Shown here piece after piece: positions 1 through 8,320 of a stretch of 31,183 nt of DNA. The position numbers and the translations under genes were made by a program. This DNA comes from a virus, in IMG/VR virus record IMGVR_UViG_3300037517_000619, positions 1 to 31,183 of that record. One strand, given 5' to 3'. The number at the start of each line of letters is the position of its first letter. Position 1 is the stretch's first letter. A model generated the notes under the pieces. The model saw only the letters and a program-made list of their open reading frames with translations, searched no databases and was not told where the DNA came from.

Positions 1-249
1 GTGCTCAAGATCAACAGCATCTTCTGCGCCAACGTCGATGGCGTGAACGCCGCCGACATCAGCGTGAGCATCTACGACGGCACCACGGATCGCTACATCG
101 CCAGAACGATCTCAGTACCCGCTGATGCCACGCAAGTGCTCAGCACCAAGGAGACGTATTTCTACCTAGAGGAAGGCGACAGCATCCGCGCCTTGGCGTC
201 TGCTGCCAGCGACCTTGAACTTGTCATCGGCTACGAGGAAATCAGCTAA
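1..249 (+). CDS. Phage beta-rich structural protein, 5'-truncated by window edge
   Basis: The reading frame is open from the first base and ends at TAA 247-249, giving 82 residues. The first codon is GTG, but the sequence enters directly at a VLKINSIF-type strand that in similar phage proteins I remember lies after an N-terminal stretch, so I think the true start lies upstream of the window. The residues are a run of short beta strands (DISVSIYDGTTDR, ISVPADATQVL, YLEEGDSIRA) with no catalytic motif, as in small decoration, neck or tail-accessory proteins of marine and freshwater phages. The last base of its stop codon is the first base of the next gene's ATG, so the two are probably translated together. 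A virion role is inferred from position and fold style only. Confidence 0.6.
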   Translation: MLKINSIFCANVDGVNAADISVSIYDGTTDRYIARTISVPADATQVLSTKETYFYLEEGDSIRALASAASDLELVIGYEEIS

Positions 250-1898
250 TGAGACTCGGACTGATTGGTGGCACCGATAGCAAGCGCACCGCAGGCGTTT
301 ATCAGCCCGAAGATGTGGTGGCGCTGCAGGATGCCAAGAAATACGTCAGTCGCTTTGGCTACGACGGCGTGTTTAATGCACTGGCAAGCTCTGGCACCGA
401 AGAGGGCTTTGATGTCAGCCGCGACGGACGCTATGTCTACGTCGCAGTGCGTGGCACCAGGACGACGGCCACCATCTTTCAGTACGAGTGCTCAACTCCC
501 TGGAATCTTTCGACGATCACCTATTCCAGCAAGAGCCTCGTGGTCGGTGACTGGGATACCAACTGCAACGGTGTTGCAATTAGCGACGACGGCACGCGGC
601 TGTTTTTTACTGGGTATCACGGCGACACAGTTTGGTCTTGCACGTTATCCACGCCTTATGACCTTGCTACGGCCACGGTTGATGTAAAGAGGGTCTACGT
701 CGGCACGCAAGATGCAACACCTAACACCCCCATCTTTGGCGATAGCGGCACCAAGATGTACGTGATTGGCGTCACCACTGACACGGTTTATCAGTACACG
801 CTCAGCACTGCTTGGAACGTCAGCACAGCCACTTACGCCAGCAAAAGTTTTAGCGTCACCACGCAAGATGCCACACCGCAAGGCATTTTTTTCAAGAGTG
901 ACGGACTGACCTTTTACATGGTCGGGCAAACAAACGACACCGTTTACCAGTACACGCTGAGCACTGCTTGGGACATTAGTACTGCAAGTTACGCCAGTAA
1001 AAGTTTTAGTGTTACAGGTCAAGAAGCTAACCCACGCGCATTATTCTTCAAGCCTGACGGACTAAAGATGTACGTCATGGGCACTACTGGTGACGACGTT
1101 AACGAATACGACTTGAGCACGGCTTGGGATGTGAGCACCGCAAGTTTCCTGCGTGTCTCTGCCGCCGTGGGAGAAGGAACTCCAACTGGCTTGTGGTTCA
1201 AGGATGACGGCACCAAGATGTACGTCACGGGCCAAGCAAATGACACCGTGCGCGAATTTACGCTGTCTACAGCTTGGAACGTCTCAACAATATCTTTCTC
1301 CAAGTCGCTTTCGATTGGCTTTGACAACTCTCCTACAGGCGTCACGTTCAAAGATGATGGCACGGAACTGTATGTTTCAGGGCAGACGAATGATTGCGTT
1401 TACGAGATATTGCTTGGAACTGCTTGGGATGTCGGCACGGCCAAGGGATTTATTTTCGTTGGCGGCAACGAACCAATTCCAAGGGGTATTCACATCAACA
1501 GCGACGGAACGCTGTTATTCCTTCTGGGAAACAGCAACAACAACATTCGTAAATACACTCTTTCTACAGCTTACGAATTAGGCACCGCAACACTATCTCA
1601 AAGTTTTTCATTGTTTGATGGTCTTGGCGTGCATGTCACGGCTGATGGTTTGCGGATTTACGTTACCCTTGACCAAAGTGGAGCACTCGGTGGCCGTCAA
1701 GTCAGACAAATCACGATGACTTCTCCCAATGATCTTTCCACTGCAACACTTAGCAGTGTTGAGCTAATTCCTACGTACGGTTTAACCGGCACAAGTTCTA
1801 GCCCATGGGGTGTTCGCGTTTCCCCTGACGGAACGCGCATGTTTGTGTTGTCCGATGCTGTCCAAGGCATGTATCAATTCTCGCTGAGGTTTGCGTGA
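249..1898 (+). CDS. Ten-repeat beta-propeller-like virion protein
   Basis: This 549-residue protein is built almost wholly from ten imperfect repeats of about 47-55 residues. Each carries a DG-x-x-x-Y/F-V element (for example KSDGLTFYMVG, KPDGLKMYVMG, KDDGTKMYVTG) followed by a strand and a STAWDVSTA-like turn. The unit resembles a propeller blade. No signal peptide or catalytic site is seen. At DNA level the two copies near 780 and 940 are 156 bases apart and largely identical, which points to recent duplication. Base composition is visibly poorer in GC than the tail genes downstream. Such repeats occur in phage tail and receptor-binding proteins, so a surface or adhesion role is plausible, but position before the tail terminator rather than after J is unusual. 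ATG overlaps the previous stop by one base. Confidence 0.75.
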   Translation: MRLGLIGGTDSKRTAGVYQPEDVVALQDAKKYVSRFGYDGVFNALASSGTEEGFDVSRDGRYVYVAVRGTRTTATIFQYECSTPWNLSTITYSSKSLVVGDWDTNCNGVAISDDGTRLFFTGYHGDTVWSCTLSTPYDLATATVDVKRVYVGTQDATPNTPIFGDSGTKMYVIGVTTDTVYQYTLSTAWNVSTATYASKSFSVTTQDATPQGIFFKSDGLTFYMVGQTNDTVYQYTLSTAWDISTASYASKSFSVTGQEANPRALFFKPDGLKMYVMGTTGDDVNEYDLSTAWDVSTASFLRVSAAVGEGTPTGLWFKDDGTKMYVTGQANDTVREFTLSTAWNVSTISFSKSLSIGFDNSPTGVTFKDDGTELYVSGQTNDCVYEILLGTAWDVGTAKGFIFVGGNEPIPRGIHINSDGTLLFLLGNSNNNIRKYTLSTAYELGTATLSQSFSLFDGLGVHVTADGLRIYVTLDQSGALGGRQVRQITMTSPNDLSTATLSSVELIPTYGLTGTSSSPWGVRVSPDGTRMFVLSDAVQGMYQFSLRFA

Positions 1899-2239
1899 TG
1901 CTTTATTCCTTCAATGGCTGCCGTCCAGAGCCCCTTCCCTTCCGTATCACGCTGCCCAACGGCTTCACCCGCACCGATCCGAGCACCTTCACCGAGGCTG
2001 AGATCACGGCTGCAGGTTTCACTGGTCCTTACGCCGAGCCTGGCTATGACCCCGCCACGCAGCAGCTTGACTGGGTGGATGGTGCGCTCGTGGTCGTTAC
2101 CAAGCCACCGGCACCGCCTGAGTCTGAGCCGCTGGACCTGACCGCAACAGCTAACGGCATCCTTGCCGCTGCTGCGACGGCTGATGCGGAGTTACTGGCG
2201 GGGCTGTTGAATGATCTGGTCATGGCAGCAAGACAATGA
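1898..2239 (+). CDS. Small proline-rich protein beside the propeller protein
   Basis: The product is 113 residues from ATG 1898, which shares a base with the preceding stop (TGATG). GAGG at 1886-1889 lies 8 bases before this ATG; GTG 1895 is an in-frame alternative. The N-terminal part contains a FTEAEITAAGFTG segment that I associate with small fibre-linked proteins. The middle is proline-rich (TKPPAPPESEP) and the end is an alanine-rich helix. It has no membrane segment or known catalytic motif. Because it directly follows the repeat protein, it may assist folding or attachment of that protein, as small fibre-assembly proteins do, but this is inference. It overlaps the tail terminator gene by four bases (ATGA). 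Confidence 0.6.
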   Translation: MLYSFNGCRPEPLPFRITLPNGFTRTDPSTFTEAEITAAGFTGPYAEPGYDPATQQLDWVDGALVVVTKPPAPPESEPLDLTATANGILAAAATADAELLAGLLNDLVMAARQ

Positions 2240-2664
2240 CAACCCGCCGTGAAAACATCCTTGCCGCAGTACGCACGGCGCTGACGAACACCACCGGCGT
2301 CGGCACGCGGATCTACCGCAGCCGCGTGGAGCCGATGGCACGGGCGGAGAGCCCGGCGATCGTTGTGGAGCCCATCAGCGATACCGCCGAGCAGAACACC
2401 AGCCTGCCCACGCTTGACTGGAGCCTGACGGTGCGGGTGGCTGTGATCGTTCGCGGCGCGATCCCTGATCAGCAGGCAGACCCGATCGTTCAGGACATGC
2501 ACTCCAAGCTGATGGCAGATCTGACGCTTGGCGGCTACGCGATTGACATCCAGCCGCAGAGTGTGAACTTCGAGATGGTGGAAGCAGATCAGCCCGCTGG
2601 CGTGATCAGCTGCGACTACCTGATCCGCTATCGCACCAGTGTGACTAATCTGGCTGCAGCGTGA
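2236..2664 (+). CDS. Tail terminator / tail completion protein (lambda gpU-type position)
   Basis: This 142-residue protein sits immediately before the tail tube gene, the place of lambda U and similar tail-terminator proteins, which cap the tube and join it to the head. The sequence reads as an alpha/beta protein: an N-terminal helix (RRENILAAVRTALTN), a strand with a conserved SPAIVVEPISD-like turn, a long central strand (LDWSLTVRVAVIVRG), a helix (IVQDMHSKLMADL) and a closing strand (CDYLIRYRTSV). That is the usual order for the family. The ATG is embedded in the previous stop (ATGA), and its own stop overlaps the next small ORF by one base. Assignment rests on fold pattern and synteny, not on a sequence search. 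Confidence 0.65.
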   Translation: MTTRRENILAAVRTALTNTTGVGTRIYRSRVEPMARAESPAIVVEPISDTAEQNTSLPTLDWSLTVRVAVIVRGAIPDQQADPIVQDMHSKLMADLTLGGYAIDIQPQSVNFEMVEADQPAGVISCDYLIRYRTSVTNLAAA

Positions 2665-2831
2665 TGGCTACGATGGTGGACGAATACCACGGGCAAGGCG
2701 GGACCTACCTGCTCGACCCCAAAACCGGCAAACGGAAGCTCATCGAGCGGACAGAGCCGGCCAATCCCTCACAACCCCCAACAGAGGTAGAGAGCGATGG
2801 CTCTGACACGCAAAAGACTGATCCAGGTTAA
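2664..2831 (+). CDS. 55-residue conserved-looking small protein between tail terminator and tail tube
   Basis: A short frame runs from ATG 2664, sharing a base with the terminator stop (TGATG), to TAA 2829-2831. The 55 residues begin MATMVDEYHGQGGTYLLDP and continue with a basic stretch (KTGKRKLIERT) and a polar, proline-rich tail. ATG 2673 is a second possible start. The frame overlaps the tail tube start by 35 bases. It fills the only gap between two tail genes, and the tight coupling suggests it is translated. No function can be given; a small tail-assembly factor is possible. Confidence 0.55.
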   Translation: MATMVDEYHGQGGTYLLDPKTGKRKLIERTEPANPSQPPTEVESDGSDTQKTDPG

Positions 2832-3726
2832 GAAGGAAGCCACCTACGGCACTGACAGTACGCCTGCCGGTACTGATGCCCTGCTGGTGCGGAACCTTGA
2901 GATCACCCCGATCGAGGCTGATGTGGTCAGCCGTGATCTGATCCGCAACTATCTGGGCAACAGCCCCCAGCTGCTGGCCAACACCCGCGTCAGCATCACC
3001 TTCCAAGTGGAGCTGGCCGGCTCCGGCACCGCTGGCACCGCACCCCGTTACGGCGCGCTGCTGCAGGCTTGCGGCCTGTCTGAGACGATCGTGGCCAGCA
3101 CCTCGGTGACCTACGCCCCGGTGAGCGCGGCGTTCTCGAGCGCCACCATCTACTTCAACAACGACGGCATCCGCCACATCCTGACCGGCTGCCGCGGCAC
3201 CTTCACGCTCACCGGTGAAGTGGGCCAGATCCCCACAATCGACTTCACGATGGTGGGCGTCTACAACGCACCAACCGACACGGCGCTGCCCACGACCACC
3301 TACAGCCAACAGGCCAGCCCGCTGATCTTCAAGCAGGGCAACACCTCAGCCTTCCAGTTCTTCAGCTATGCCGGCTGCCTCCAGTCGGTCAGCTTCGACA
3401 TGGCCAACGAGACGGTCTATCGCGAGCTGGTGGGCTGCACCAAAGAGATCCTGATCACCAACCGCGCGCCCAGCGGCACCGTGGTGATCGAGGCACCTGC
3501 CCTAGCCACCAAGGACTATTTCAACATTGCCCAGACCGAGACCACAGGGAACCTCACCTTCCTGCATGGCACTGCTGCCGGCAACCGTGTCACCTTCACG
3601 GCTGGCCAGTGTGACATCACCAACCCGACCTACGCGGATCAGGATGGCGTGCAGATGCTAAGCATCCCCTACGTTGCGGTGCCGACCACGGCCGGCAATG
3701 ATGAGCTGAGTCTCGCTTTCACCTGA
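2797..3726 (+). CDS. Major tail tube protein (lambda gpV-type)
   Basis: The 309-residue product has the standard opening of siphovirus tube proteins (MALTRKRLIQVKKEATYGTD), then an alternating pattern of long beta strands and loops with few charged helices, ending SLAFT. Tube proteins of this class polymerise as hexameric rings around the tape measure to form the non-contractile tail. The gene follows the terminator candidate and precedes the frameshifted chaperones, which is the canonical order. GAGGTAGAGAG before ATG 2797 supplies a ribosome-binding site inside the preceding small ORF. At about 310 residues it is longer than the core fold needs, so the C-terminal third (after about residue 200) may be an extra surface domain. 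There is no sign of truncation. Confidence 0.85.
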   Translation: MALTRKRLIQVKKEATYGTDSTPAGTDALLVRNLEITPIEADVVSRDLIRNYLGNSPQLLANTRVSITFQVELAGSGTAGTAPRYGALLQACGLSETIVASTSVTYAPVSAAFSSATIYFNNDGIRHILTGCRGTFTLTGEVGQIPTIDFTMVGVYNAPTDTALPTTTYSQQASPLIFKQGNTSAFQFFSYAGCLQSVSFDMANETVYRELVGCTKEILITNRAPSGTVVIEAPALATKDYFNIAQTETTGNLTFLHGTAAGNRVTFTAGQCDITNPTYADQDGVQMLSIPYVAVPTTAGNDELSLAFT

Positions 3727-3738
3727 TAGGAGCCCTGC

Positions 3739-4098
3739 ATGGCGTTTGTTCTCAAGCAGTCCGACACCTACATCTGGCCGGTCACATTTGACGTTCCCGT
3801 CGATGGCGGCCGGCATGAAAAGCAGACGTTTGACGGCGAGTTCAAACGCCTACCGCAGAGCAAGATCGGGCCAATGGTGGCCGAGATGATGAAGCTGGAA
3901 GATCTAAACGATCTTGACAGGCTGACCGAGATCGCAGGCGATGTGCTGGTGGGATGGTCAGGTGTCACCGGCGACGACGGCAAGGCGATCCCCTATAGCC
4001 AGAAGGCGCTCGAGCAGTTGCTGGAGGTGCCATTTCTCGCCGTAGCGGTGCTGAAGGCTTACATGGACAGCATCAAGGGAGCTAAGCGAAAAAACTGA
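3739..4098 (+). CDS. Tail assembly chaperone, zero-frame product (lambda gpG-type)
   Basis: This 119-residue protein starts MAFVLKQSDTYIWPVTFDVP, a beta-strand opening shared by many gpG-like proteins, and continues with helices rich in charged residues (MVAEMMKLEDLNDLDRLTEIAGDVLVGW, ALEQLLEVPFLAVAVLKAYMDSI). AGGAG lies about 7 bases before the ATG. In lambda-like phages G and its frameshifted form GT bind the tape measure protein and recruit tube subunits; they are not in the finished tail. The gene ends in an A-rich slippery stretch and TGA at 4096-4098, and the next reading frame has no start of its own. Position directly before the tape measure gene supports the call. Confidence 0.85.
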   Translation: MAFVLKQSDTYIWPVTFDVPVDGGRHEKQTFDGEFKRLPQSKIGPMVAEMMKLEDLNDLDRLTEIAGDVLVGWSGVTGDDGKAIPYSQKALEQLLEVPFLAVAVLKAYMDSIKGAKRKN

Positions 4099-4127
4099 TT
4101 GAGGCCGCTGAGCACTGGGCCAGCGGC
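4089..4127 (+). other. Programmed -1 ribosomal frameshift site with downstream stem-loop
   Basis: Bases 4089-4095 read A-AAA-AAC in the chaperone frame, a canonical X-XXY-YYZ slippery heptamer. The zero-frame stop follows at once (4096-4098). After an 8-base spacer a perfect 7-bp stem forms between GCCGCTG at 4104-4110 and CAGCGGC at 4121-4127 with a 10-base loop. Spacer and stem are in the range known to stimulate frameshifting in bacteria. The frame entered by a -1 shift is the T-like extension. Confidence 0.85.
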
Positions 4128-4412
4128 GGCGTGGTGGACGAAACGGATGCAGACGCGGCAGCCCTTGGCATCGTGATGCCGGAGCAGCCGCCGGAGGATT
4201 TTGAGGTGTTCGAGGAGAACTGGCCGGTCGTGGAGATGTTCCTGCGTTTGCAGACGCAGTGGCGCACCACGATGAACGGCCTGCTTGGCCTCGATTATGG
4301 AGCCGTGGCATGGCTCCTTAGACTGTATGAAGTGAAAGACCCGCGTGCACTGCTGGAGGATCTGCAGGTGATGGAGGCCGCGGCGTTACTGATCATTAAC
4401 AGGAGCAGCTGA
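4095..4412 (+). CDS. T-like extension of the tail assembly chaperone, reached by -1 frameshift
   Basis: This frame is open from 4095 in the -1 phase relative to the gene before it and stops at TGA 4410-4412. It has no convincing start of its own: the first in-frame GTG is at 4131 without a ribosome-binding site, while sensible coding sequence (LIEAAEHWASGGVVDETDAD) runs back to the slip site. A slip at AAAAAAC would fuse about 105 residues to the 119-residue chaperone and give a protein of about 224 residues, the gpGT equivalent. The extension is acidic at first, then helical (WPVVEMFLRLQTQWR, GAVAWLLRLYEV). In lambda the T part contacts tail tube subunits. The tape measure ATG follows after one base. 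Confidence 0.85.
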   Translation: MIEAAEHWASGGVVDETDADAAALGIVMPEQPPEDFEVFEENWPVVEMFLRLQTQWRTTMNGLLGLDYGAVAWLLRLYEVKDPRALLEDLQVMEAAALLIINRSS

Positions 4413-4413
4413 C

Positions 4414-6606
4414 ATGGCGATGAACATGGATGCGATGCTCCGCATCAAGGCGGACGTTCAGGGCGAGAACAACATCCGCCGGCTTGGCAACTCGATGCAG
4501 GGCCTGCAGGGGCAGGTGAAAAACGCGGCCGCAGGCTTCAGCAGCCTGAAGGGCGCCGTGGGTGGGTTCGCTGCTGCGATCGCTGGCAGCGCCATCGTGG
4601 GTGGCCTGACAGCTGTGGTGAAGCGTTCGATCGACGCAGGCGATGAGCTGTTCAACCTGCAGGCCAAGACCGGCGTTGCAGCAAACGCGCTGATCGGCAT
4701 CGGCAACGCAGCCAAGTTAGCTGATGTAGACATGGCCACGCTCGGCAAGGGTTTGGGCAAGCTCAACATCAACCTGGTCAAGGCTGCCGAGGGCAACGAC
4801 GATCTAGCGCGCAAGTTCCAAGCGCTAGGCGTCAATGTCAAGGATGCGAACGGCCAAGTGGTGCCGGCTGATCAAGCGCTGAAGCAAATCGCTGATCGCT
4901 TTGCGGACATGCCAGACGGCGCGCAGAAAGCTGCTGCGGCTGTGGCGTTGTTTGGCAAGGCAGGCGCCGATCTGATTCCGCTGCTCAATGAAGGCGCTGC
5001 AGCGATGGATGAGTTCACCTACAAGGTGAGCGATGACTTTGCGGCGCGATCTGACCTGTTTAACGACACGATCACGGAGCTTGGTATCAAGGCGCAGGGC
5101 TTCGGCATGGAGCTGACTGATGCGCTGCTGCCGGCGCTGCAGTCCATCTTGGAAGTATTTGGCGATCTGTTCGACACCGACCAAGACTGGACCGCATTGT
5201 TTGATGTGATCAAAGGAGGGATGCGCGCCGTTGCCACGGTGATATATGCCACAATCAAGTTGGTAGACGTGGCTATCAAGAACGTTGTTTCATACCTGCA
5301 AGCCGTTGGAGAAGCCTTGCGAGGCAACTTCTCGGGCGCTGCTGACATTGTGCAGAACAGGATCGGCAACTTGCTTGAGCAAGCCAAGCGAGATTTTGGC
5401 CAGATTCAGAAGATCTGGACTGATTCCCCTTCGCCCGGCACGGGAATGCGCCGCGGCGGCCGCAACATGGCGCTGGACACAAGCGAAGCCGATCGCGAGC
5501 GTGACGCAGCAGCTCGCAAAGCAGCAGCTGAGGCGAAGCGGGCAGCAGCAGAGCAGGAGCGGCTAGAGCAGCGGCGGCGTGATCTGGGCCAGCGTGCGCT
5601 CGACATGCAACAGAAGCTGCGCGAAAGCTTGGAAGATCTCAATGCCGCCTACGCAGGTGTCGGCGCTAACGAGTTTGAGACGCTGGTGCTGCGTCGCAAT
5701 GAGGCGATCACCGAAAACAACCGCCTGGTCGATCAGTTGACCCGCGACGTGGTTCAGCTGGCTGTGGAGATTAACGCCGCTGGCGGTCAGATCGACATCA
5801 AACCGTTTGAAGATCTGATCAACAAGATCTCGGAGGGCAACGTTGCACTAGCTGATAAGGAGTACGAACAGGGCTTAAAGGCAATCGGTGACGAAGCCGC
5901 ACAAGCTGCCATCGGCGCGATGGAGTTTGTTGATGCCATCGAACTGCAAAGCCAAGCCATTCAAGGCGCGAAAGGCGGCATCAGCTCCTATCTGGAAGGC
6001 ATCGGCAGCCTGAGCGAGAACATCAGCAACATCGCGCTGAACGCTTTCAAGGGGCTGGAGGATGCAATCGTGAACCTGACGATGACGGGTAAGTTCAGCT
6101 TTAAGGACTTTGCGCTGTCGGTAATTGAGGATCTGACCCGGATGGTGACGCGGATGCTGATTATCGCGCCCATCCTGCAGTTCATCCAAAGCCTGATCCC
6201 AGGCGGTGGTGCGCTCAGCGGCACCAAAGCGCTATCACCCACCCAGTTGTACCCCGGCGGAGCTTTCGCCAACGGCGGCAGCTTCGCCAACGGCATCCAG
6301 CCGTTCGCGTCTGGTGGCATCGTCAACAGCCCGACGCTGTTCAAGTTCGCCAATGGTGGCGCAATGCGAAACGGTCTCATGGGCGAGGCTGGCCCTGAGG
6401 CGATCATCCCGCTGAAGCGCGGCCGCGACGGCAAGCTAGGAGTGGCAGGTGGTGGCGGCACCAGCGTGGTGGTCAACGTGGACGCCAAGGGCAGCAGCGT
6501 GCAGGGCAACAGCGGCCAAGGCGAGCAGCTTGGACGTGCCATCTCGCAGGCGGTGCAGGCAGAATTGATCAAGCAACGCCGACCCGGCGGCCTGTTGGCG
6601 GCGTAA
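4414..6606 (+). CDS. Tail tape measure protein (lambda gpH-type)
   Basis: This is the second longest gene of the tail module (730 residues). The tape measure protein sets tail length and lies inside the tube. The start ATG 4414 has AGGAG at 4401-4405. The N-terminal region (about 1-40) is helical, followed by a glycine/alanine-rich hydrophobic stretch at about 45-70. The centre is long and helical with a strongly charged Ala/Arg/Glu coiled-coil region at about 355-415. Near the C-terminus come FANGGIVNSPTLF and GLMGEAGPEAIIPLKRG, a signature seen at the end of many tape measure proteins, then a terminal helix ending GGLLAA. A second hydrophobic patch lies at about 575-595. At 730 residues it implies a tail of roughly 110 nm by the usual 0.15 nm per residue rule. 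Confidence 0.92.
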   Translation: MAMNMDAMLRIKADVQGENNIRRLGNSMQGLQGQVKNAAAGFSSLKGAVGGFAAAIAGSAIVGGLTAVVKRSIDAGDELFNLQAKTGVAANALIGIGNAAKLADVDMATLGKGLGKLNINLVKAAEGNDDLARKFQALGVNVKDANGQVVPADQALKQIADRFADMPDGAQKAAAAVALFGKAGADLIPLLNEGAAAMDEFTYKVSDDFAARSDLFNDTITELGIKAQGFGMELTDALLPALQSILEVFGDLFDTDQDWTALFDVIKGGMRAVATVIYATIKLVDVAIKNVVSYLQAVGEALRGNFSGAADIVQNRIGNLLEQAKRDFGQIQKIWTDSPSPGTGMRRGGRNMALDTSEADRERDAAARKAAAEAKRAAAEQERLEQRRRDLGQRALDMQQKLRESLEDLNAAYAGVGANEFETLVLRRNEAITENNRLVDQLTRDVVQLAVEINAAGGQIDIKPFEDLINKISEGNVALADKEYEQGLKAIGDEAAQAAIGAMEFVDAIELQSQAIQGAKGGISSYLEGIGSLSENISNIALNAFKGLEDAIVNLTMTGKFSFKDFALSVIEDLTRMVTRMLIIAPILQFIQSLIPGGGALSGTKALSPTQLYPGGAFANGGSFANGIQPFASGGIVNSPTLFKFANGGAMRNGLMGEAGPEAIIPLKRGRDGKLGVAGGGGTSVVVNVDAKGSSVQGNSGQGEQLGRAISQAVQAELIKQRRPGGLLAA

Positions 6607-6609
6607 CCG

Positions 6610-6945
6610 ATGGCGACCTTTACCTACACCCCCAGCTTCGAGGCCACCGAGAGCAGCGCCCCTCGGGTGCGGCGATTCCAGGCTGGCGATGGCTACGAGC
6701 AGCGCATTCGCTTTGGCCTGCACACTGATCCGAAAGAGTGGACGCTGATGTTTGCCAACCGCACCGACACTGAGCGCAACAACATCACGGCGTTCCTAGA
6801 AGCCCGCGGCGGCGTGGAGAGCTTCGACTGGACACCACCACGCGGCACTGCCGGCAAGTATGTCTGTGAGGAGTGGCAAGTGACGCTGAGCAACTGCAAC
6901 AACAACCAGATCCAAGCCACCTTCCGCGAGGTGTTTGAGCCCTGA
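6610..6945 (+). CDS. Minor tail protein M-like
   Basis: The 111-residue product matches the lambda gpM pattern: a start of MATFTYTPSFEAT, a conserved RRFQAGDGYEQRI segment, a W in KEWTLMFANRT, an aromatic SFDWTPPRG loop, then YVCEEWQVTLSN and a final ATFREVFEP strand. These proteins form part of the ring complex at the end of the tail tube, next to gpL. Length is right for the family. The gene begins four bases after the tape measure stop and its own stop shares a base with the next ATG. There is no obvious ribosome-binding site, so translation is probably coupled to the upstream gene. Confidence 0.88.
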   Translation: MATFTYTPSFEATESSAPRVRRFQAGDGYEQRIRFGLHTDPKEWTLMFANRTDTERNNITAFLEARGGVESFDWTPPRGTAGKYVCEEWQVTLSNCNNNQIQATFREVFEP

Positions 6946-7625
6946 TGGCTGTCCCCGTCTCCGATCTTCAGGCGATCGCGCCCAGCGCCGTCATTGAACT
7001 GTTCCAGCTGGAGCTGAACGTGTTGCAGCACGGCGTGAACGATACCTATCGCTTCCACGCCGGCACCAGCCTGAACAGCAACGGAGAGCTGATCTGGAAC
7101 GGGCAGAACTACCTGCGCTTCCCGATTGAGGCGGACGGTTTTGAGTACAGCGGCAACGGCCAGCTGCCCCGGCCGAAGATCCGTTGCAGCAACATCATGG
7201 GCACCATTACGGCGCTGTTGCTGACGCTGCCCGACGGCTTGGAGGGTGCGAAGGTGTCGCGAATCCGCACGCTGGCCCGCTACATCGATGCTGGCAACTT
7301 CCCCGGCAGCATCAACCCCTACGGCACCCCAGACCCCACGGCGGAGTTTCCGCGCGAGATCTACTACATCGATCGCAAGACCACCGAGACCCGCGACGTG
7401 GTGGAATTTGAGCTGGCGGCAGCGTTCGATCTGGCTGGCGTGCGTGCCCCGAAGCGGCAGTGCATCGCCAACATCTGCCAGTGGCGTTACAAGTCGGTGG
7501 AGTGCAGCTACACCGGCGCTCTGCCGACCTGCGATAAGACCCTGGACGCCTGCAAGGCGCACTTCGGCGAGACGGCTGAGCTGCCCTTCGGTTCCTTCCC
7601 CGGCATCGGGACCTACACCGTATGA
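6945..7625 (+). CDS. Minor tail protein L-like, probable iron-sulfur cluster tail-tip protein
   Basis: This 226-residue protein occupies the lambda L position between M and K. The last third holds five closely placed cysteines: C173, C178, C187, C196 and C203, with [20 protein letters not shown] typical for this family. Lambda gpL is known to bind a 4Fe-4S cluster through four cysteines in this C-terminal region; the C178-x8-C187 and C196-x6-C203 pairs match that layout, so cluster binding here is likely. The N-terminal part (about 1-165) is beta-rich and would form the tail-tip ring. The gene shares one base with M and overlaps K by four bases. The fifth cysteine (C173) may be a spare ligand. 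Confidence 0.9.
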   Translation: MAVPVSDLQAIAPSAVIELFQLELNVLQHGVNDTYRFHAGTSLNSNGELIWNGQNYLRFPIEADGFEYSGNGQLPRPKIRCSNIMGTITALLLTLPDGLEGAKVSRIRTLARYIDAGNFPGSINPYGTPDPTAEFPREIYYIDRKTTETRDVVEFELAAAFDLAGVRAPKRQCIANICQWRYKSVECSYTGALPTCDKTLDACKAHFGETAELPFGSFPGIGTYTV

Positions 7626-8320
7626 GCTGGCGCACCGAAGCACTGGAGCACGCAAAGGCCGAGGATCCACGCGAAGCGTGCGGGCTGCTGGTGGTCGTCA
7701 AAGGCCGTGAGCGCTACTGGCCCTGCAAGAACTTGGCGGCCGGCACCGAGCAGTTCATGCTCAACCCAGACGACTATGCAGAGGCTGAGGATGCTGGCGA
7801 GGTCGTCGCGGTCATCCACAGCCACCCGATCACACCGCCGATGCCTAGCCAGGCCGATCTGATCAGCTGCGAGCGCAGCGGGCTGCCATGGCACATCGTC
7901 AACCCCAGAACCGAGACATGGGGCAGCTGCGAGCCGTGCGGCTATCGGGCGCCGCTGATCGGCCGGTCATGGGTGTGGGGCGTTACTGACTGCTGGACGC
8001 TGGCGCGTGACTGGTACGCAGAAAACGGCCTGCAGCTGCGCGACTGGGACCGACCCCTAAATCCCGACGCATTCTTGGCGGATCCGATGTTTGACCGGTG
8101 CTGGAAAGCAACCGGCTTTCGCGAGCTGGACGAAGAGGAGCAGCTGGAACCTGGCGACCTGTTGCTGATGAGCATCAGCAGCCTTGGCCTCAACCACTGC
8201 GCTGTTTACCTCGGCGAGCAGACGGTGCTTCACCACCTGCAGGGCCGCCTTTCGTCGCGTGATTTGTACGGCGGCTGGCTCCTAAAATGCACAGGAAGGA
8301 GGCTGCGCCATGCTTCGTAA
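7622..8320 (+). CDS. Tail assembly protein K-like: JAMM metallopeptidase plus NlpC/P60 peptidase
   Basis: The 232-residue protein contains two enzyme domains. Residues 1-100 form a JAMM/Mov34-type metallopeptidase with E18 and the HSHP...PSQAD motif (H66, H68, D79), which are the zinc ligands. Residues 115-225 form an NlpC/P60 cysteine peptidase with DCW (C124), LNHCAVYL (H192) and a second histidine pair at 204-205. This pairing is typical of lambda K homologues, thought to cut peptidoglycan locally or to process the tail tip. Both active sites look intact. ATGA overlap with L and an 11-base overlap with the next gene place it firmly in the tail-tip operon. Confidence 0.9.
   Translation: MSWRTEALEHAKAEDPREACGLLVVVKGRERYWPCKNLAAGTEQFMLNPDDYAEAEDAGEVVAVIHSHPITPPMPSQADLISCERSGLPWHIVNPRTETWGSCEPCGYRAPLIGRSWVWGVTDCWTLARDWYAENGLQLRDWDRPLNPDAFLADPMFDRCWKATGFRELDEEEQLEPGDLLLMSISSLGLNHCAVYLGEQTVLHHLQGRLSSRDLYGGWLLKCTGRRLRHAS

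Noticed and set aside
2044-2502. Long open frame on the minus strand under the tail terminator gene
   Set aside because: It is opposite two coupled tail genes, and its sequence is the Arg/Ala/His-rich kind produced by reverse frames of GC-rich DNA. No motif or ribosome-binding site.
4131-4412. T-like frame as an independent gene starting at GTG 4131
   Set aside because: No ribosome-binding site, and good coding sequence extends upstream to the slip site. A frameshift extension explains it better.
6693-7670. 325-codon minus-strand frame under the M and L genes
   Set aside because: Long only because GC-rich codons leave few stops on the reverse strand. M and L on the plus strand have clear family motifs and coupling.
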